This document shows positions 44,482 to 54,000 of a stretch of 64,000 nucleotides of DNA, piece by piece. The position numbers were made by a program, and so were the translations under genes. Under the pieces are notes generated by a model. That model was not told the DNA's origin, searched no databases, and was given only the letters and a program-made list of their open reading frames with translations. The stretch comes from Rhodococcus sp. RD6.2 (GTDB taxonomy: Bacteria > Actinomycetota > Actinomycetes > Mycobacteriales > Mycobacteriaceae). The stretch covers positions 674,324 through 738,323 of the forward strand of contig NZ_CVQP01000001.1 of the NCBI RefSeq assembly GCF_001040705.1. Direction: 5' to 3'. Every line of letters starts with the position of its first letter. Position 1 is the stretch's first letter.

Positions 44482-47276
44482 CCGGGTCGATCGACGTTCC
44501 GGACGTTCGGGGGGAGTTCGATGCGCTCCGCACCCAGTTACGGAGCGCTGCAGACGCTTTCGCGGGAGGTTCCGATGCACTGTCCGGAATCCTCCTCGGC
44601 ATCGTCGACGACGTCGACCGGGCGGTCGCGGAGCCCCTGGAGATCTTTCCGGTCTGTCACCACTCACCGGCCTCGGCCATCGCGATGGCGCGGCGTCTGC
44701 GGGAGAAGCAGCCGAAGGTGGTGTACCTGGAGCTGTGCGAGGACATGGCGCCGCTGCTGACGGAACTGCGCAACTGCCGGCTGCCGGTCGCGGTGCAGGC
44801 CTTCGCGACCGAGGTCGTGGGGTTCCCGCAGGACTGGGCGCCGCTGTCGGTGGTTGCCCCCATCACCGAGGCGTCGGCCGAGTACCAGGCGATCGCCTAC
44901 GCACTCGACACCCCTGGCGTCGAACTGGTGCTGGTGGACCGATCGTCCGACCACGTCTTCCAGTGGGGCCCCCGCGACACTCCGCCGGAGGAGAGCGCCG
45001 AATCGGACCCCGACGCAGCGCCGCCCGAGGAGGAGGCGGTCCTGCACGGCGATGCGATCGGTATCGAGATCGGCGACCTGCGACCGCGTTTCGCGGAACT
45101 CGAGGAGCACCTGCTGCGGCACGGGAAGGTGCGGCACTGGTCGGAGTGGTGGCACCAGTACGTGGAGGTGCCGCTCGGGGACAGTGACCACGACACGTAC
45201 CGGCAGGTCATGACGCTGATCGGCAGCCTGTTCCGGCGCCTCGCCCCCGGTGACGCGCGCAGCGTCCGGGTCGACGAGGACCGGGAACGGTACATGTGGA
45301 CGCGGATGCGCGAGCACCTCGCCGCGACGGGCACCGACCCCGCGGACTGCCTGTACGTGTGCGGCGCCTTCCACGCCGCCAGCAGGGTGGCCGAGTTCGG
45401 CGTCGAGGGCACCGACACCTTCGAGATCTCCCCGCCGAGCGGAAGCGTGTGGCAGCACGGACTCATCCCGTCGAGTCACGCCGCGATCGAGGCGCAGTTC
45501 GGCCTCGCGGGCGGCTCGGTGTCGATCGCCGCGACCGAGTGGGCGAAGAACGTGAAGCGAACGCGCGTCCGTCCGTTCCGCCTCGATGGGCAGGCGGGGA
45601 CGAAACGTGTTCCGCAGAAGGAGCTTCCGGCTCCGATCCCGGACGCGGTCCCCGCGGATGCGCTCACCGGGTTCCTGCAGCGTCCGCCGGCGCTCGACCA
45701 TCTCGACGAGACCGAACTGCTCGGCTGGTCGGTCGAGATCGTGCGCGCCGCACGTCGCAACGGCTATCTGGCATCCACGGCGGACGCCATCGCGGTGTTC
45801 GAGACGTCGATCCTGTTGGCCGGTATGCGTGACCGCGCGAAGCCGACGCCGTACGACTTCCAGGACGCGGCGATCACCTGCATCGAGAAGGATGTGGTTC
45901 CCGGGCGCCGCGACGTGCGGCGACTCGTCGAGATCATGATGGGCGGCGACCGGGTCGGCCGGGTCGGCTACGACGCGCTGCCGCCGCTCGCCCGGGACGT
46001 TCACGACAGGTTGGCCCCGCTGAACCTGCCGCTGCAGCAGCGCGGAGTGCGCCGGGCCCTGCTCGACATCGCCGCGAACCCGCAGCTGGAACGGTGCTCG
46101 GACCTGCTCTGGATGCTCCGGTACCTGATGCCGCACGGAGCGGCCCGCCCGATCATGGGCGAGCGGAGGCTGGGGGAGCGGCCGATTCAGGAGTCCTGGG
46201 ATCTGGCGCTCGGTACCCACCAGCGGGCACTGATCGAACTCGGCTACGAGGGTGTCAGCATCGAACAGGTGCTGGAGCAGCGGCTGCGGCGCACGGCCCA
46301 CGACCCCCGCGCGACCGCTGCGGTGGTTCTGGGGACGGTCGAGGACGCGACGCTGTACCTGCGAAGTCCCCGTCTCGCCGGTGAGCTGGGCGCCCGCGCG
46401 CTCGAGGCGCTGTCCACGGAACGCGGGGTGGAGGGCGCGCCGGAGGTGTTGGTTCGGATCCGGCGTCTGCTCGCGTACCACCGCACGGCCGACCCCGTGC
46501 TTCCGGCGTGGATCGAGGCGTTCGTCAAGGCCGGTTACGCGCACTACTGCACCCTGTTGCCGACCGCTTTCACCGATGAGGACGCCACCGCACCGCAGGT
46601 GGCCGCGATGCTCGGCTTCCTGTTCGGCATGGAGTCGCTCGCCCTCTCCCTCGGCTGCGACCGCAGCCAGCTGGAACTGGCTGTCCGGCAGTCGCATCCG
46701 GATGAGCCGAGCCGGATCGCCCTGCTGTGGGCGGCACAGATTCAGCTGGGTGAGCTGACCCGCGCGGAGCTGCGTGACCGATGTGACGACCTGCTGGCCA
46801 ATCTGTTGACGCTGCCCGCGTATCCGCGCTACCTCAGTGGATTCGTCCACGCACTCGACCCGGTCCCCGGTCTCGTCGACTTCGTGGTCGAAGCCGTCTC
46901 CACCGCCTTCGCGCGGCTGCCCGACGGTGTGCTGATCCCGTGGTTGCCCACCCTGATCACCACTCTCCGGAAGAGCGGGACGCACCTGGCGCCCCGGCTC
47001 ACCCGCGAGGCAGCCCGCACGTTCCCCGCCGCACTACCCGCGCTCGACGCGTGGATTCCGCCGTGGTTGCAGAGCGAGGCCGTCCCGGTGCGCGCCGCGG
47101 CGGGGGAGAGGGTGGCCCTGCTCGCGGCACACCCCGCGACGTGCGACGCTGCCGCGGATTTGCTCGGCTACGACGGCGCGTGGGCGCAGGACTCCGAACC
47201 GTCCCGCAGCGTCGGCCTCCTCACCGAGCACCCCGCGACGGCCGCGGCACTGGAGGCGCTCCTGGCCGCGCGGTGA
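44478..47276 (+). CDS. DUF5682-like large protein of the MoxR-vWA operon (YehM-like)
   Basis: Protein of 932 residues, the largest of the operon. The N-terminal region of about 380 residues contains HHSPAS at 61-66 and YLELCEDM at 83-90, then GAFHAASR near 305, a histidine/acid pattern reminiscent of TraB/ChaN/EreA-type hydrolases. The remaining 550 residues are a long series of helices resembling HEAT-like repeats. No membrane segment is seen. It starts at GTG 44478 overlapping the ATPase stop. Assignment to DUF5682 is by recognition of the N-terminal motifs and context; the molecular function is unknown. Confidence 0.78.
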   Translation: MTGSIDVPDVRGEFDALRTQLRSAADAFAGGSDALSGILLGIVDDVDRAVAEPLEIFPVCHHSPASAIAMARRLREKQPKVVYLELCEDMAPLLTELRNCRLPVAVQAFATEVVGFPQDWAPLSVVAPITEASAEYQAIAYALDTPGVELVLVDRSSDHVFQWGPRDTPPEESAESDPDAAPPEEEAVLHGDAIGIEIGDLRPRFAELEEHLLRHGKVRHWSEWWHQYVEVPLGDSDHDTYRQVMTLIGSLFRRLAPGDARSVRVDEDRERYMWTRMREHLAATGTDPADCLYVCGAFHAASRVAEFGVEGTDTFEISPPSGSVWQHGLIPSSHAAIEAQFGLAGGSVSIAATEWAKNVKRTRVRPFRLDGQAGTKRVPQKELPAPIPDAVPADALTGFLQRPPALDHLDETELLGWSVEIVRAARRNGYLASTADAIAVFETSILLAGMRDRAKPTPYDFQDAAITCIEKDVVPGRRDVRRLVEIMMGGDRVGRVGYDALPPLARDVHDRLAPLNLPLQQRGVRRALLDIAANPQLERCSDLLWMLRYLMPHGAARPIMGERRLGERPIQESWDLALGTHQRALIELGYEGVSIEQVLEQRLRRTAHDPRATAAVVLGTVEDATLYLRSPRLAGELGARALEALSTERGVEGAPEVLVRIRRLLAYHRTADPVLPAWIEAFVKAGYAHYCTLLPTAFTDEDATAPQVAAMLGFLFGMESLALSLGCDRSQLELAVRQSHPDEPSRIALLWAAQIQLGELTRAELRDRCDDLLANLLTLPAYPRYLSGFVHALDPVPGLVDFVVEAVSTAFARLPDGVLIPWLPTLITTLRKSGTHLAPRLTREAARTFPAALPALDAWIPPWLQSEAVPVRAAAGERVALLAAHPATCDAAADLLGYDGAWAQDSEPSRSVGLLTEHPATAAALEALLAAR

Positions 47277-47320
47277 TCCGGCCGGTCTACGGTCGGGATG
47301 GGAGAGTTTTCGACAGGGCC

Positions 47321-47347
47321 GGTCGATTCGGCCGGATCTCGTTCGTC
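47321..47347 (+). promoter_or_regulatory. Possible ECF42-type promoter
   Basis: GGTCGA at 47321-47326, a 17-nt spacer and CGTC resemble the TGTCGA / CGA-TC elements reported for ECF42 sigma factors, with one mismatch in the first element. It lies 54 bp before the DGPF-domain gene. Confidence 0.3.
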
Positions 47348-47400
47348 GTCATGGTGTACGGCAACCGCCGCACGCTCACGGACACGACAGGAGTCGAACC

Positions 47401-47760
47401 ATGAAGTACCTGATGCTCATCAACGCAGCCGCCGATCAGATCGACGAGCAGGCTGGCGGCTCGGCCGACTGCACGCCCGCGGACTGGATGGCCTACGACA
47501 AGCAGGTCCACGACGCGGGGATTTTCGTCTCCGGTGAATCCCTCGCCGACCTCGTCACGGCCACCGCCGTTCGGGTCGACGCGTCGGGGGAGCGCACGAT
47601 CACGACGGACGGGCCGTTCGCCGAGTCCCGCGAGGTGCTCGGTGGGTTCTACGTCATCGACGTCCCCGATCTCGACGTCGCGTTGGACTGGGCGGCGCGC
47701 TGCCCGGGTGCCCGTGGCGGCGGCACCGTCGTCGTCCGTCCGGTCGCCGACTTCGGCTGA
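47401..47760 (+). CDS. DGPF/YCII-domain protein
   Basis: Small protein of 119 residues with the YCII fold, ferredoxin-like. The start MKYLMLIN and the DGPFAESREVLGGFYVIDV block give the DGPF signature. This family is the standard neighbour of ECF42 sigma factors, as here, where the sigma gene follows after 4 bp. Its role is unclear; a sensor or target of the sigma factor has been proposed for relatives. AGGAG at 47389-47393 supports the ATG. Confidence 0.9.
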   Translation: MKYLMLINAAADQIDEQAGGSADCTPADWMAYDKQVHDAGIFVSGESLADLVTATAVRVDASGERTITTDGPFAESREVLGGFYVIDVPDLDVALDWAARCPGARGGGTVVVRPVADFG

Positions 47761-47764
47761 CCCG

Positions 47765-49021
47765 ATGGCCGAGCAGACGCGGGCGCGGGCATCCGTGGAA
47801 GCCGTCTTCCGTGAGGAGTACGGCAGGCTGCTCGCGACCCTCGTCCGCAGGTTCGGTGACCTCGACCTGGCGGAGGAGGTCGCGTCCGACGCGCTCGAGG
47901 TCGCGTTGGTGCGGTGGCCGGTCGACGGCGTCCCCACCAAGCCCGGTGCCTGGCTGGTGACCACGGCGAGGCGTCGGGCCGTCGACCGGTTGCGCCGCGA
48001 CCAGACCTACGCGGCGCGGCTGGCGGTGCTGCAGGTCGAGGCGGACCGCGCCGATCCGGCGCCGCCTGCCGATGCCGACGGGGGCCTGCCCGACGAGCGG
48101 CTTCAACTGTTCTTCACCTGCGCTCATCCCGCACTCCCCGAGGAGGATCGCGGCGCCCTGACCCTGCGGTGCCTCGCGGGGTTGACGACTCCGGAGGTCG
48201 CTCGGGCGTATCTGGTTCCCGCAGCGACGATGGCGCAGCGAATCGTGCGGGCGAAGAAGAAAATTCGGCTCGCGCGAATACCCTTCCGGGTGCCGGGAGC
48301 GGACGAGCTGCCCGGTCGGCTTCCGGGGGTGTTGCGGGTCCTCTACTCCATCTTCACCGAGGGGTACGTCGCCAGTGCGGGACCGGACCTGCAGCGCCCC
48401 GACGTCGCGGAGGAGGCGATCCGGCTGACGCGGATCCTGCACCGCCTGCTCCCCGAGGAAGGCGAGGTGACGGGACTGCTCGCGCTGATGTTGCTCATCC
48501 ACGCCAGGAGGGAGGCCCGCACCGGGAGCGGCGGCGAACTCGTGCTGCTGGCGGACCAGGACCGGGGCCGCTGGGATCGCGCGATGATCGACGAGGGTGC
48601 CGGGCTGGTGGTCACCGCACTGACCGGTCGTCCGGCCGGGCAGTATGGGGTACAGGCCGCGATCGCCGCCCTGCACGACGAGGCGCCCGACGTCCCCGGC
48701 ACGGACTGGCCGCAGATCGTCGCGCTGTACGACGTGCTGCGCACGCTGGCGCCGTCGCCGATCGTCGAGCTGAACCGCGCGGTCGCGGTGGCGATGCAGG
48801 ACGGGCCCGAGGCCGGGCTGGAGCTGCTCGACACGTTGGCAGGGGACGCGCAGCTGCGCGGCCACCACCCGTACCCGGCGGCCCGAGCGGAGCTGCTGGC
48901 CCGGCTCGGCCGGAACACCGAGGCCGCCGTGGCCTACCGAGACGCCCTCGAACTGGCAGGCACCGACCCAGAGCGGGACCACCTGCGAGTGCGTCTGCGG
49001 GAGGTCGAGCGCGGTGACTGA
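47765..49021 (+). CDS. ECF42-type RNA polymerase sigma factor with C-terminal extension
   Basis: Sigma factor of 418 residues. Sigma region 2 (VFREEYGRLLATLVRRFGDLDLAEEV) and region 4 (LAGLTTPEVARAYLVPAATMAQRIVRAKKKI) occupy the first 180 residues. The rest is the large helical, TPR-like extension that defines ECF42 (for example VLYSIFTEGYVAS and LLALMLLIHARREAR). No anti-sigma gene is present; the extension is thought to control activity in relatives. It is 4 bp after the DGPF gene, with which it forms an operon. Confidence 0.92.
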   Translation: MAEQTRARASVEAVFREEYGRLLATLVRRFGDLDLAEEVASDALEVALVRWPVDGVPTKPGAWLVTTARRRAVDRLRRDQTYAARLAVLQVEADRADPAPPADADGGLPDERLQLFFTCAHPALPEEDRGALTLRCLAGLTTPEVARAYLVPAATMAQRIVRAKKKIRLARIPFRVPGADELPGRLPGVLRVLYSIFTEGYVASAGPDLQRPDVAEEAIRLTRILHRLLPEEGEVTGLLALMLLIHARREARTGSGGELVLLADQDRGRWDRAMIDEGAGLVVTALTGRPAGQYGVQAAIAALHDEAPDVPGTDWPQIVALYDVLRTLAPSPIVELNRAVAVAMQDGPEAGLELLDTLAGDAQLRGHHPYPAARAELLARLGRNTEAAVAYRDALELAGTDPERDHLRVRLREVERGD

Positions 49022-49172
49022 CCTGGATTGGTCCGAGTACACGACTCGTCGGGCGGATATCGGGTAGTCCGCTACTCGCGCCCGGCCGACGACCCCGGAG
49101 CAGAGTCGGAAGGGCACGACGGACCGGCGTCGGCACACGGCGCGGCGCTCGTGCTCGAAGGAGTGCGACATC

Positions 49173-50312
49173 ATGCGAACCGGAATCGTGGAAATGGGGC
49201 TTCACCCGCGGGGAGCTCCGGACTCCCTGCTGCGCGCGAGCCGACTGCTCGCTACGGCGGCGGGCGCCGATTCGATGTGGCTTCCGGACCATCTGATCGG
49301 AATCGTGCCCGCGTCGATCTGGGCACCACGGCACATGGCCGTCGCCCGCGTGGTGCAGCGCGGCGACGGCTACTACGAGCCGTGGACCGCGCTCGGATAC
49401 CTGGCGGCGCGCAACCGACTTTCACGGCTGAGACTGGGGGTGGGCGTCACCGACAGCGGTCGCCGCAATCCGGCGGTGACCGCCCAGGCCGCCGCGACCC
49501 TGCATCTGCTGACCCGTGGCCGGGCCATTCTCGGCATCGGACCGGGAGAGCGGGAGGGAAACCAGCCCTACGGAGTCGAATGGTCGAAGCCGGTTGCCCG
49601 GTTCGAGGAGGCGTTGGCGACGATTCGGCTGCTGTGGGATTCCGGTGGACGGCCGGTGAGCCGGGACTCGGACTTCTTCCCACTGCGCGACGCGGTGTTC
49701 GACGTCCCGCCGCACCGCGGGACCCGGCCCCAGATCTGGATCGGCGCGCACGGCTCCCGGATGCTCCGGTCTGTGGGCCGGTATGCGGACGCGTGGTTCC
49801 CGGGGTTTCCGCAGCGACCCAAGGACTACGGCGCGAAGCTGACGCGGATACGGACGGCCGCATCGGATGCGGGGCGGTCCCCGGACGCGATCACGCCTGC
49901 GGGATGGTTCGCGGTCGCCCCGGCACGTTCCCGCGCCGAGGCCGACGAGATGCTCGGGTCCGTGGGCGCAAGGGTCCTCGCGCTGTGCGTCTCCGCCGAC
50001 GTGTGGGCTCGGCACGGCGCCGAGCATCCGATGGGTGCGAATTTCAGTGGCGTGCAGGATCTCCTGCCGCAGACGTTGAGCGAGGAGCAGGCGCTCGCCT
50101 GTGCGAACCAGGTTCCGGAATCGCTGCTTCGGGAGTGCGCCATCTGCGGGACGCCTGCCGACATCCTCGACCAGTTCGCGGAATGGCACGATCACGGACT
50201 GCGCTACCCCGTCCTGCTGAACGCCGGGCCGATGTGCCACACGAGCGTGCGCGCCGGCATGCTCACGGCGGGTCCGTTCCTGAAGGTGTTGCGGGCGCTC
50301 AAGCGGCTGTGA
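49173..50312 (+). CDS. LLM-class oxidoreductase resembling phthiodiolone ketoreductase
   Basis: Luciferase-like TIM-barrel oxidoreductase, F420- or flavin-dependent, 379 residues. From memory the segments TDSGRRNPAVTAQAAATLHL, TRGRAILGIGPGEREGNQPY and GVEWSKPVARFEEALATIR are almost identical to M. tuberculosis Rv2951c, which reduces phthiodiolone in the synthesis of virulence lipids. The C-terminal WARHGAEHPMGANFSGVQDL and HDHGLRYPVLLN segments also match. No polyketide synthase or DIM genes are near. AAGGAG at 49158-49163 supports the ATG. The physiological substrate is unknown. Confidence 0.87.
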   Translation: MRTGIVEMGLHPRGAPDSLLRASRLLATAAGADSMWLPDHLIGIVPASIWAPRHMAVARVVQRGDGYYEPWTALGYLAARNRLSRLRLGVGVTDSGRRNPAVTAQAAATLHLLTRGRAILGIGPGEREGNQPYGVEWSKPVARFEEALATIRLLWDSGGRPVSRDSDFFPLRDAVFDVPPHRGTRPQIWIGAHGSRMLRSVGRYADAWFPGFPQRPKDYGAKLTRIRTAASDAGRSPDAITPAGWFAVAPARSRAEADEMLGSVGARVLALCVSADVWARHGAEHPMGANFSGVQDLLPQTLSEEQALACANQVPESLLRECAICGTPADILDQFAEWHDHGLRYPVLLNAGPMCHTSVRAGMLTAGPFLKVLRALKRL

Positions 50313-50321
50313 CGGGTCGCG

Positions 50322-51032
50322 TCACAGGTGCCGCAGGAAGCGATCCGGCGCGTCGAGGAACGACCGCCAGCTCCGGACCAGGTCGAGTTCCGGCCAGGCT
50401 GCGTGCTCGATGCCGTCCTCGGTCAGCTCCCATATCTCGGCTCCGGGGCAGGCCGCGAGGACTGGGGAGTGCGTTGCCATGATCACCTGTGAGCCCTCCG
50501 CGACGAGGTCGCCGATGACGCCGAGCAACGCCAGGCAGGACTGGAACGACAGCGCTGCCTCGGGTTCGTCGAGGATCCACAGGCCCACGCCGACCGGCCG
50601 CTCGGCGACGTAGTGCAGGAATGACTGCCCGTGCGACAGCTCGTTGAAGCCCTGATCGGAGACACGGATGCGGTTGGCGTCCGCGGCGGAGAACATCGCG
50701 TGCATGGACTCGGCCCTCAGGAAGCAGCCGCCGTGCGGACGTGGTCGGGCGCCGACGCACCGCAGGTGCCACGGCAGGTCGGTGTCCTCGGCGCTGCCAC
50801 CCGCCGACCACATCAAGTCCTGCGCACCGGTGAACCCGGCCTGCCATGCGCCGGCGACGGCCTCGACCAGGGTCGACTTCCCGGCCCCGTTCTCGCCGAC
50901 GATCACCGTCACCGGACTGGTGAATTCGATGCCGCGACGGCACAGTTCGGCGATCGCGGGGACCTCCAGATACCACGAAGCCGGGTCGAACCGCTCCTGT
51001 GGAGCGAACTCGACCCGGCTCAGTGGAAGCAC
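50322..51032 (-). CDS. AAA ATPase, ABC/SMC-like, stand-alone
   Basis: Cytosolic P-loop ATPase of 236 residues. Walker A GENGAGKS is at 46-53, an ABC-like signature LSHGQ at 132-136, Walker B LWILDEPEAAL at 151-161 and the switch histidine in MATHSPVLA. This is the predicted-ATPase group with no transmembrane partner, sharing the head fold of SMC, RecF and OLD proteins without the coiled coil. It lies 16 bp downstream of kgd on the same strand, possibly in its transcript. Role unknown. Confidence 0.88.
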   Translation of the reverse strand: MLPLSRVEFAPQERFDPASWYLEVPAIAELCRRGIEFTSPVTVIVGENGAGKSTLVEAVAGAWQAGFTGAQDLMWSAGGSAEDTDLPWHLRCVGARPRPHGGCFLRAESMHAMFSAADANRIRVSDQGFNELSHGQSFLHYVAERPVGVGLWILDEPEAALSFQSCLALLGVIGDLVAEGSQVIMATHSPVLAACPGAEIWELTEDGIEHAAWPELDLVRSWRSFLDAPDRFLRHL

Positions 51033-51048
51033 TGGATCACTCAGGCGT

Positions 51049-54000
51049 TCAGCGGAACGCCTCGTCGATGATCTCCTGCTGCTCGACGGCGTGCACCTTG
51101 CTCGAACCCGACGACGGCGCCGACATGGCGCGACGCGAGATCCGCTTGATGCCGCTCAGCACCTCGGGAAGCAGCTCCGGAAGGGCCAGGCCGAACAGCG
51201 GCCACGCACCCTGGTTCGCCGGCTCCTCCTGGACCCAGCGGAACTCGGTGGCGTTCGGGTACTGCTTGAGGGTCTCGCGCAGACGGCGGGCGGGCAGCGG
51301 GTACAGCTGCTCGATCCGCACGATCGCGACGTCGTCGCGGCCGTCCTTCTGCTTGCGTGCCAGCAGCTCCCAGTACAGCTTGCCGCTGACCAGCAGCACC
51401 CGCTTGACCGCGTTGCGGTCGCCGCCGCCGGTCTCGTAGGTGGGCTCCTCGAACACCGAGCGGAACTTGCCGGTCGTGAAGTCCGCGAGGTCCGAGACCG
51501 CGGCCTTGTTGCGCAGCATCGACTTCGGCGTGAACACGATCAGCGGACGACGGATGCCGTCGAGGTGGTGGCGACGCAGCAGGTGGAAGTACGACGCCGG
51601 GGTGGACGGCACCGCCACCGTCATCGAGCCCTCCGCGCACAGCTGCAGGAAGCGCTCGATGCGGCCGGAGGTGTGGTCCGGGCCCTGACCCTCGTGACCG
51701 TGCGGCAGCAGCAGCACGACGTCGGACAGCTGACCCCACTTGGCCTCGCCGGACGAGATGAACTCGTCGATGATGGTCTGCGCGCCGTTGACGAAGTCGC
51801 CGAACTGCGCCTCCCACAGCACCAGGGCGTCGGGGTTGCCGACCGAGTAGCCGTACTCGAAGCCCACACCGGCGTACTCGGTGAGTGCGGAGTCGTAGAC
51901 CATGTACTTGCCGCCATTGTCGGCGTCCGCCGCGACCCGGGAGATCGGGTTGTACTCGTCGCCCGTCTTGCGGTCGATCAGCACCGAGTGCCGCTGCGTG
52001 AACGTGCCGCGACGCGAGTCCTGCCCGGCCAGACGGACGAGCGCACCCTGCTCGACCAGCGAGCCGAATGCCAGCAGTTCCGCGAACGCCCAGTCGATCT
52101 TGCCCTCGCGGGACATCTCCTGGCGCTTCTCGATGACCGGCTTGACGCGCGGGTGCACGGTGAAACCCTCGGGGACGTTGACGAACGCGTCGCCGATCCG
52201 GGCGAGCGTCTCCTTGTCGACGGAGGTCTGCAGACGCGCGGGCGGGGTCTGGTCGAGCTCGACCGACTCCGACGGCTCCGGCTTGAACTTCTCGAGTTCA
52301 CGGACCTCGTTGAACACCCGCTCCAGCTGACCCTGGTAGTCGCGCAGGGCGTCTTCGGCTTCCTTGAGCGAGATGTCGCCGCGACCGATCAGGTTCTCGG
52401 TGTAGCTCTTGCGGACGCTGCGCTTGGTGTCGATCAGGTCGTACATCGCCGGCTGCGTCATCGACGGGTCGTCGCCCTCGTTGTGGCCGCGGCGGCGGTA
52501 GCAGATCATGTCGATGACGACGTCCTTGTTGAACTTCTGACGGAAGTCCACGGCCAGCTGGGCAACCCACACACAGGCCTCGGGATCGTCACCGTTCACG
52601 TGGAACACCGGTGCCGCGATCATCTTCGCGACGTCCGTGCAGTACTCGGACGAACGCGAGTGTTCCGGCGCCGTGGTGAAGCCGACCTGGTTGTTGACGA
52701 CGATGTGCACGGTGCCGCCGGTGCGGTAGCCGCGCAGCAGCGACAGGTTCAGCGTCTCCGCGACGACACCCTGGCCCGCGAATGCCGCATCGCCGTGCAG
52801 CATCAGCGGCAGGACGGTGAAACCGCCCTCGCCCTTGTCGAGGATGTCCTGCTTGGCGCGGACCAGACCCTCGAGGACCGGGTCGACCGCCTCGAGGTGC
52901 GACGGGTTCGCGGTGAGCGAGACCTTGATGTCGTTGTCGCCGAACATCTGGATGTAGGTGCCCTCGGCGCCGAGGTGGTACTTCACGTCGCCGGAGCCGT
53001 GGGCGGCCGCCGGGTTCATGTTGCCCTCGAACTCGGTGAAGATCTTCGAGTACGGCTTGCCGACGATGTTCGCGAGCACGTTGAGGCGACCGCGGTGCGG
53101 CATGCCGATGACGACCTCGTCGAGTGCGTGCTCGGCGGACTGGTCGATGACGGCGTCCATCATCGGGATCACGGACTCGGCGCCCTCGAGCGAGAAGCGC
53201 TTCTGGCCGACGTACTTGGTCTGCAGGAAGGTTTCGAAGGCCTCGGCGGCGTTGAGCTTGCTCAGCACGTACTTCTGCTGCGCGACCGTCGGCTTGACGT
53301 GCTTGGCCTCGACCCGCTCCTGCAGCCACTTCATCTGCTCGGGGTCGAGCATGTGCGTGTACTCGACACCGATGTGGCGGCAGTACGCATCGCGCAGGAT
53401 CGACAGCACGTCCCGCAGCTTCATGCGGTCCTTGCCGTTGAAGCCGCCGACGTTGAACTCCCGGTCGAGGTCCCACAGCGTCAGGTCGTGGGTGGTGACG
53501 TCGAGGTCGGGGTGGCTGCGGAACTTGTCCTTGACGAACTGCAGCGGGTCCGTGTCGGCCATCAGGTGGCCGCGGTGACGGTACGCCGCGATCAGCTCGA
53601 GTACGCGGGTGCTCTTGTCGACCGAGCCCTCCGGCACGTCCTGACGCCAGCGGACCGGCTCGTAGGGGATGTGCAGCGAGTGGAAGATCTCGTCGTAGAA
53701 CTCGTCGCTGATCAGCAGGTTGTGGATGGTGCGCAGGAAATCGCCGGACTCGGCGCCCTGGATGATCCGGTGGTCGTAGGTCGACGTCAGGGTCATCAGC
53801 TTGCCGACGCCCATCTCGGCGATCTTCTCGTTGCTCGACCCCTGGAACTCGGCCGGGTACTCCATCGCGCCGGCACCGATGATCGCGCCCTGGCCCTGCA
53901 TGAGGCGCGGCACGGAGTGCACGGTGCCGATGCCGCCGGGGTTGGTCAGCGAGATCGTGACGCCGGACATGTCCTCGGCGGTCAGCTTGCCGTCGCGGGC

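Noticed and set aside
40173-47276. Carbon monoxide dehydrogenase or methanol dehydrogenase maturation cluster
   Set aside because: MoxR and vWA proteins also occur there, but no CoxL/M/S, MxaF or molybdopterin genes are present and the SWIM and DUF5682 proteins point to the Yeh-type system.
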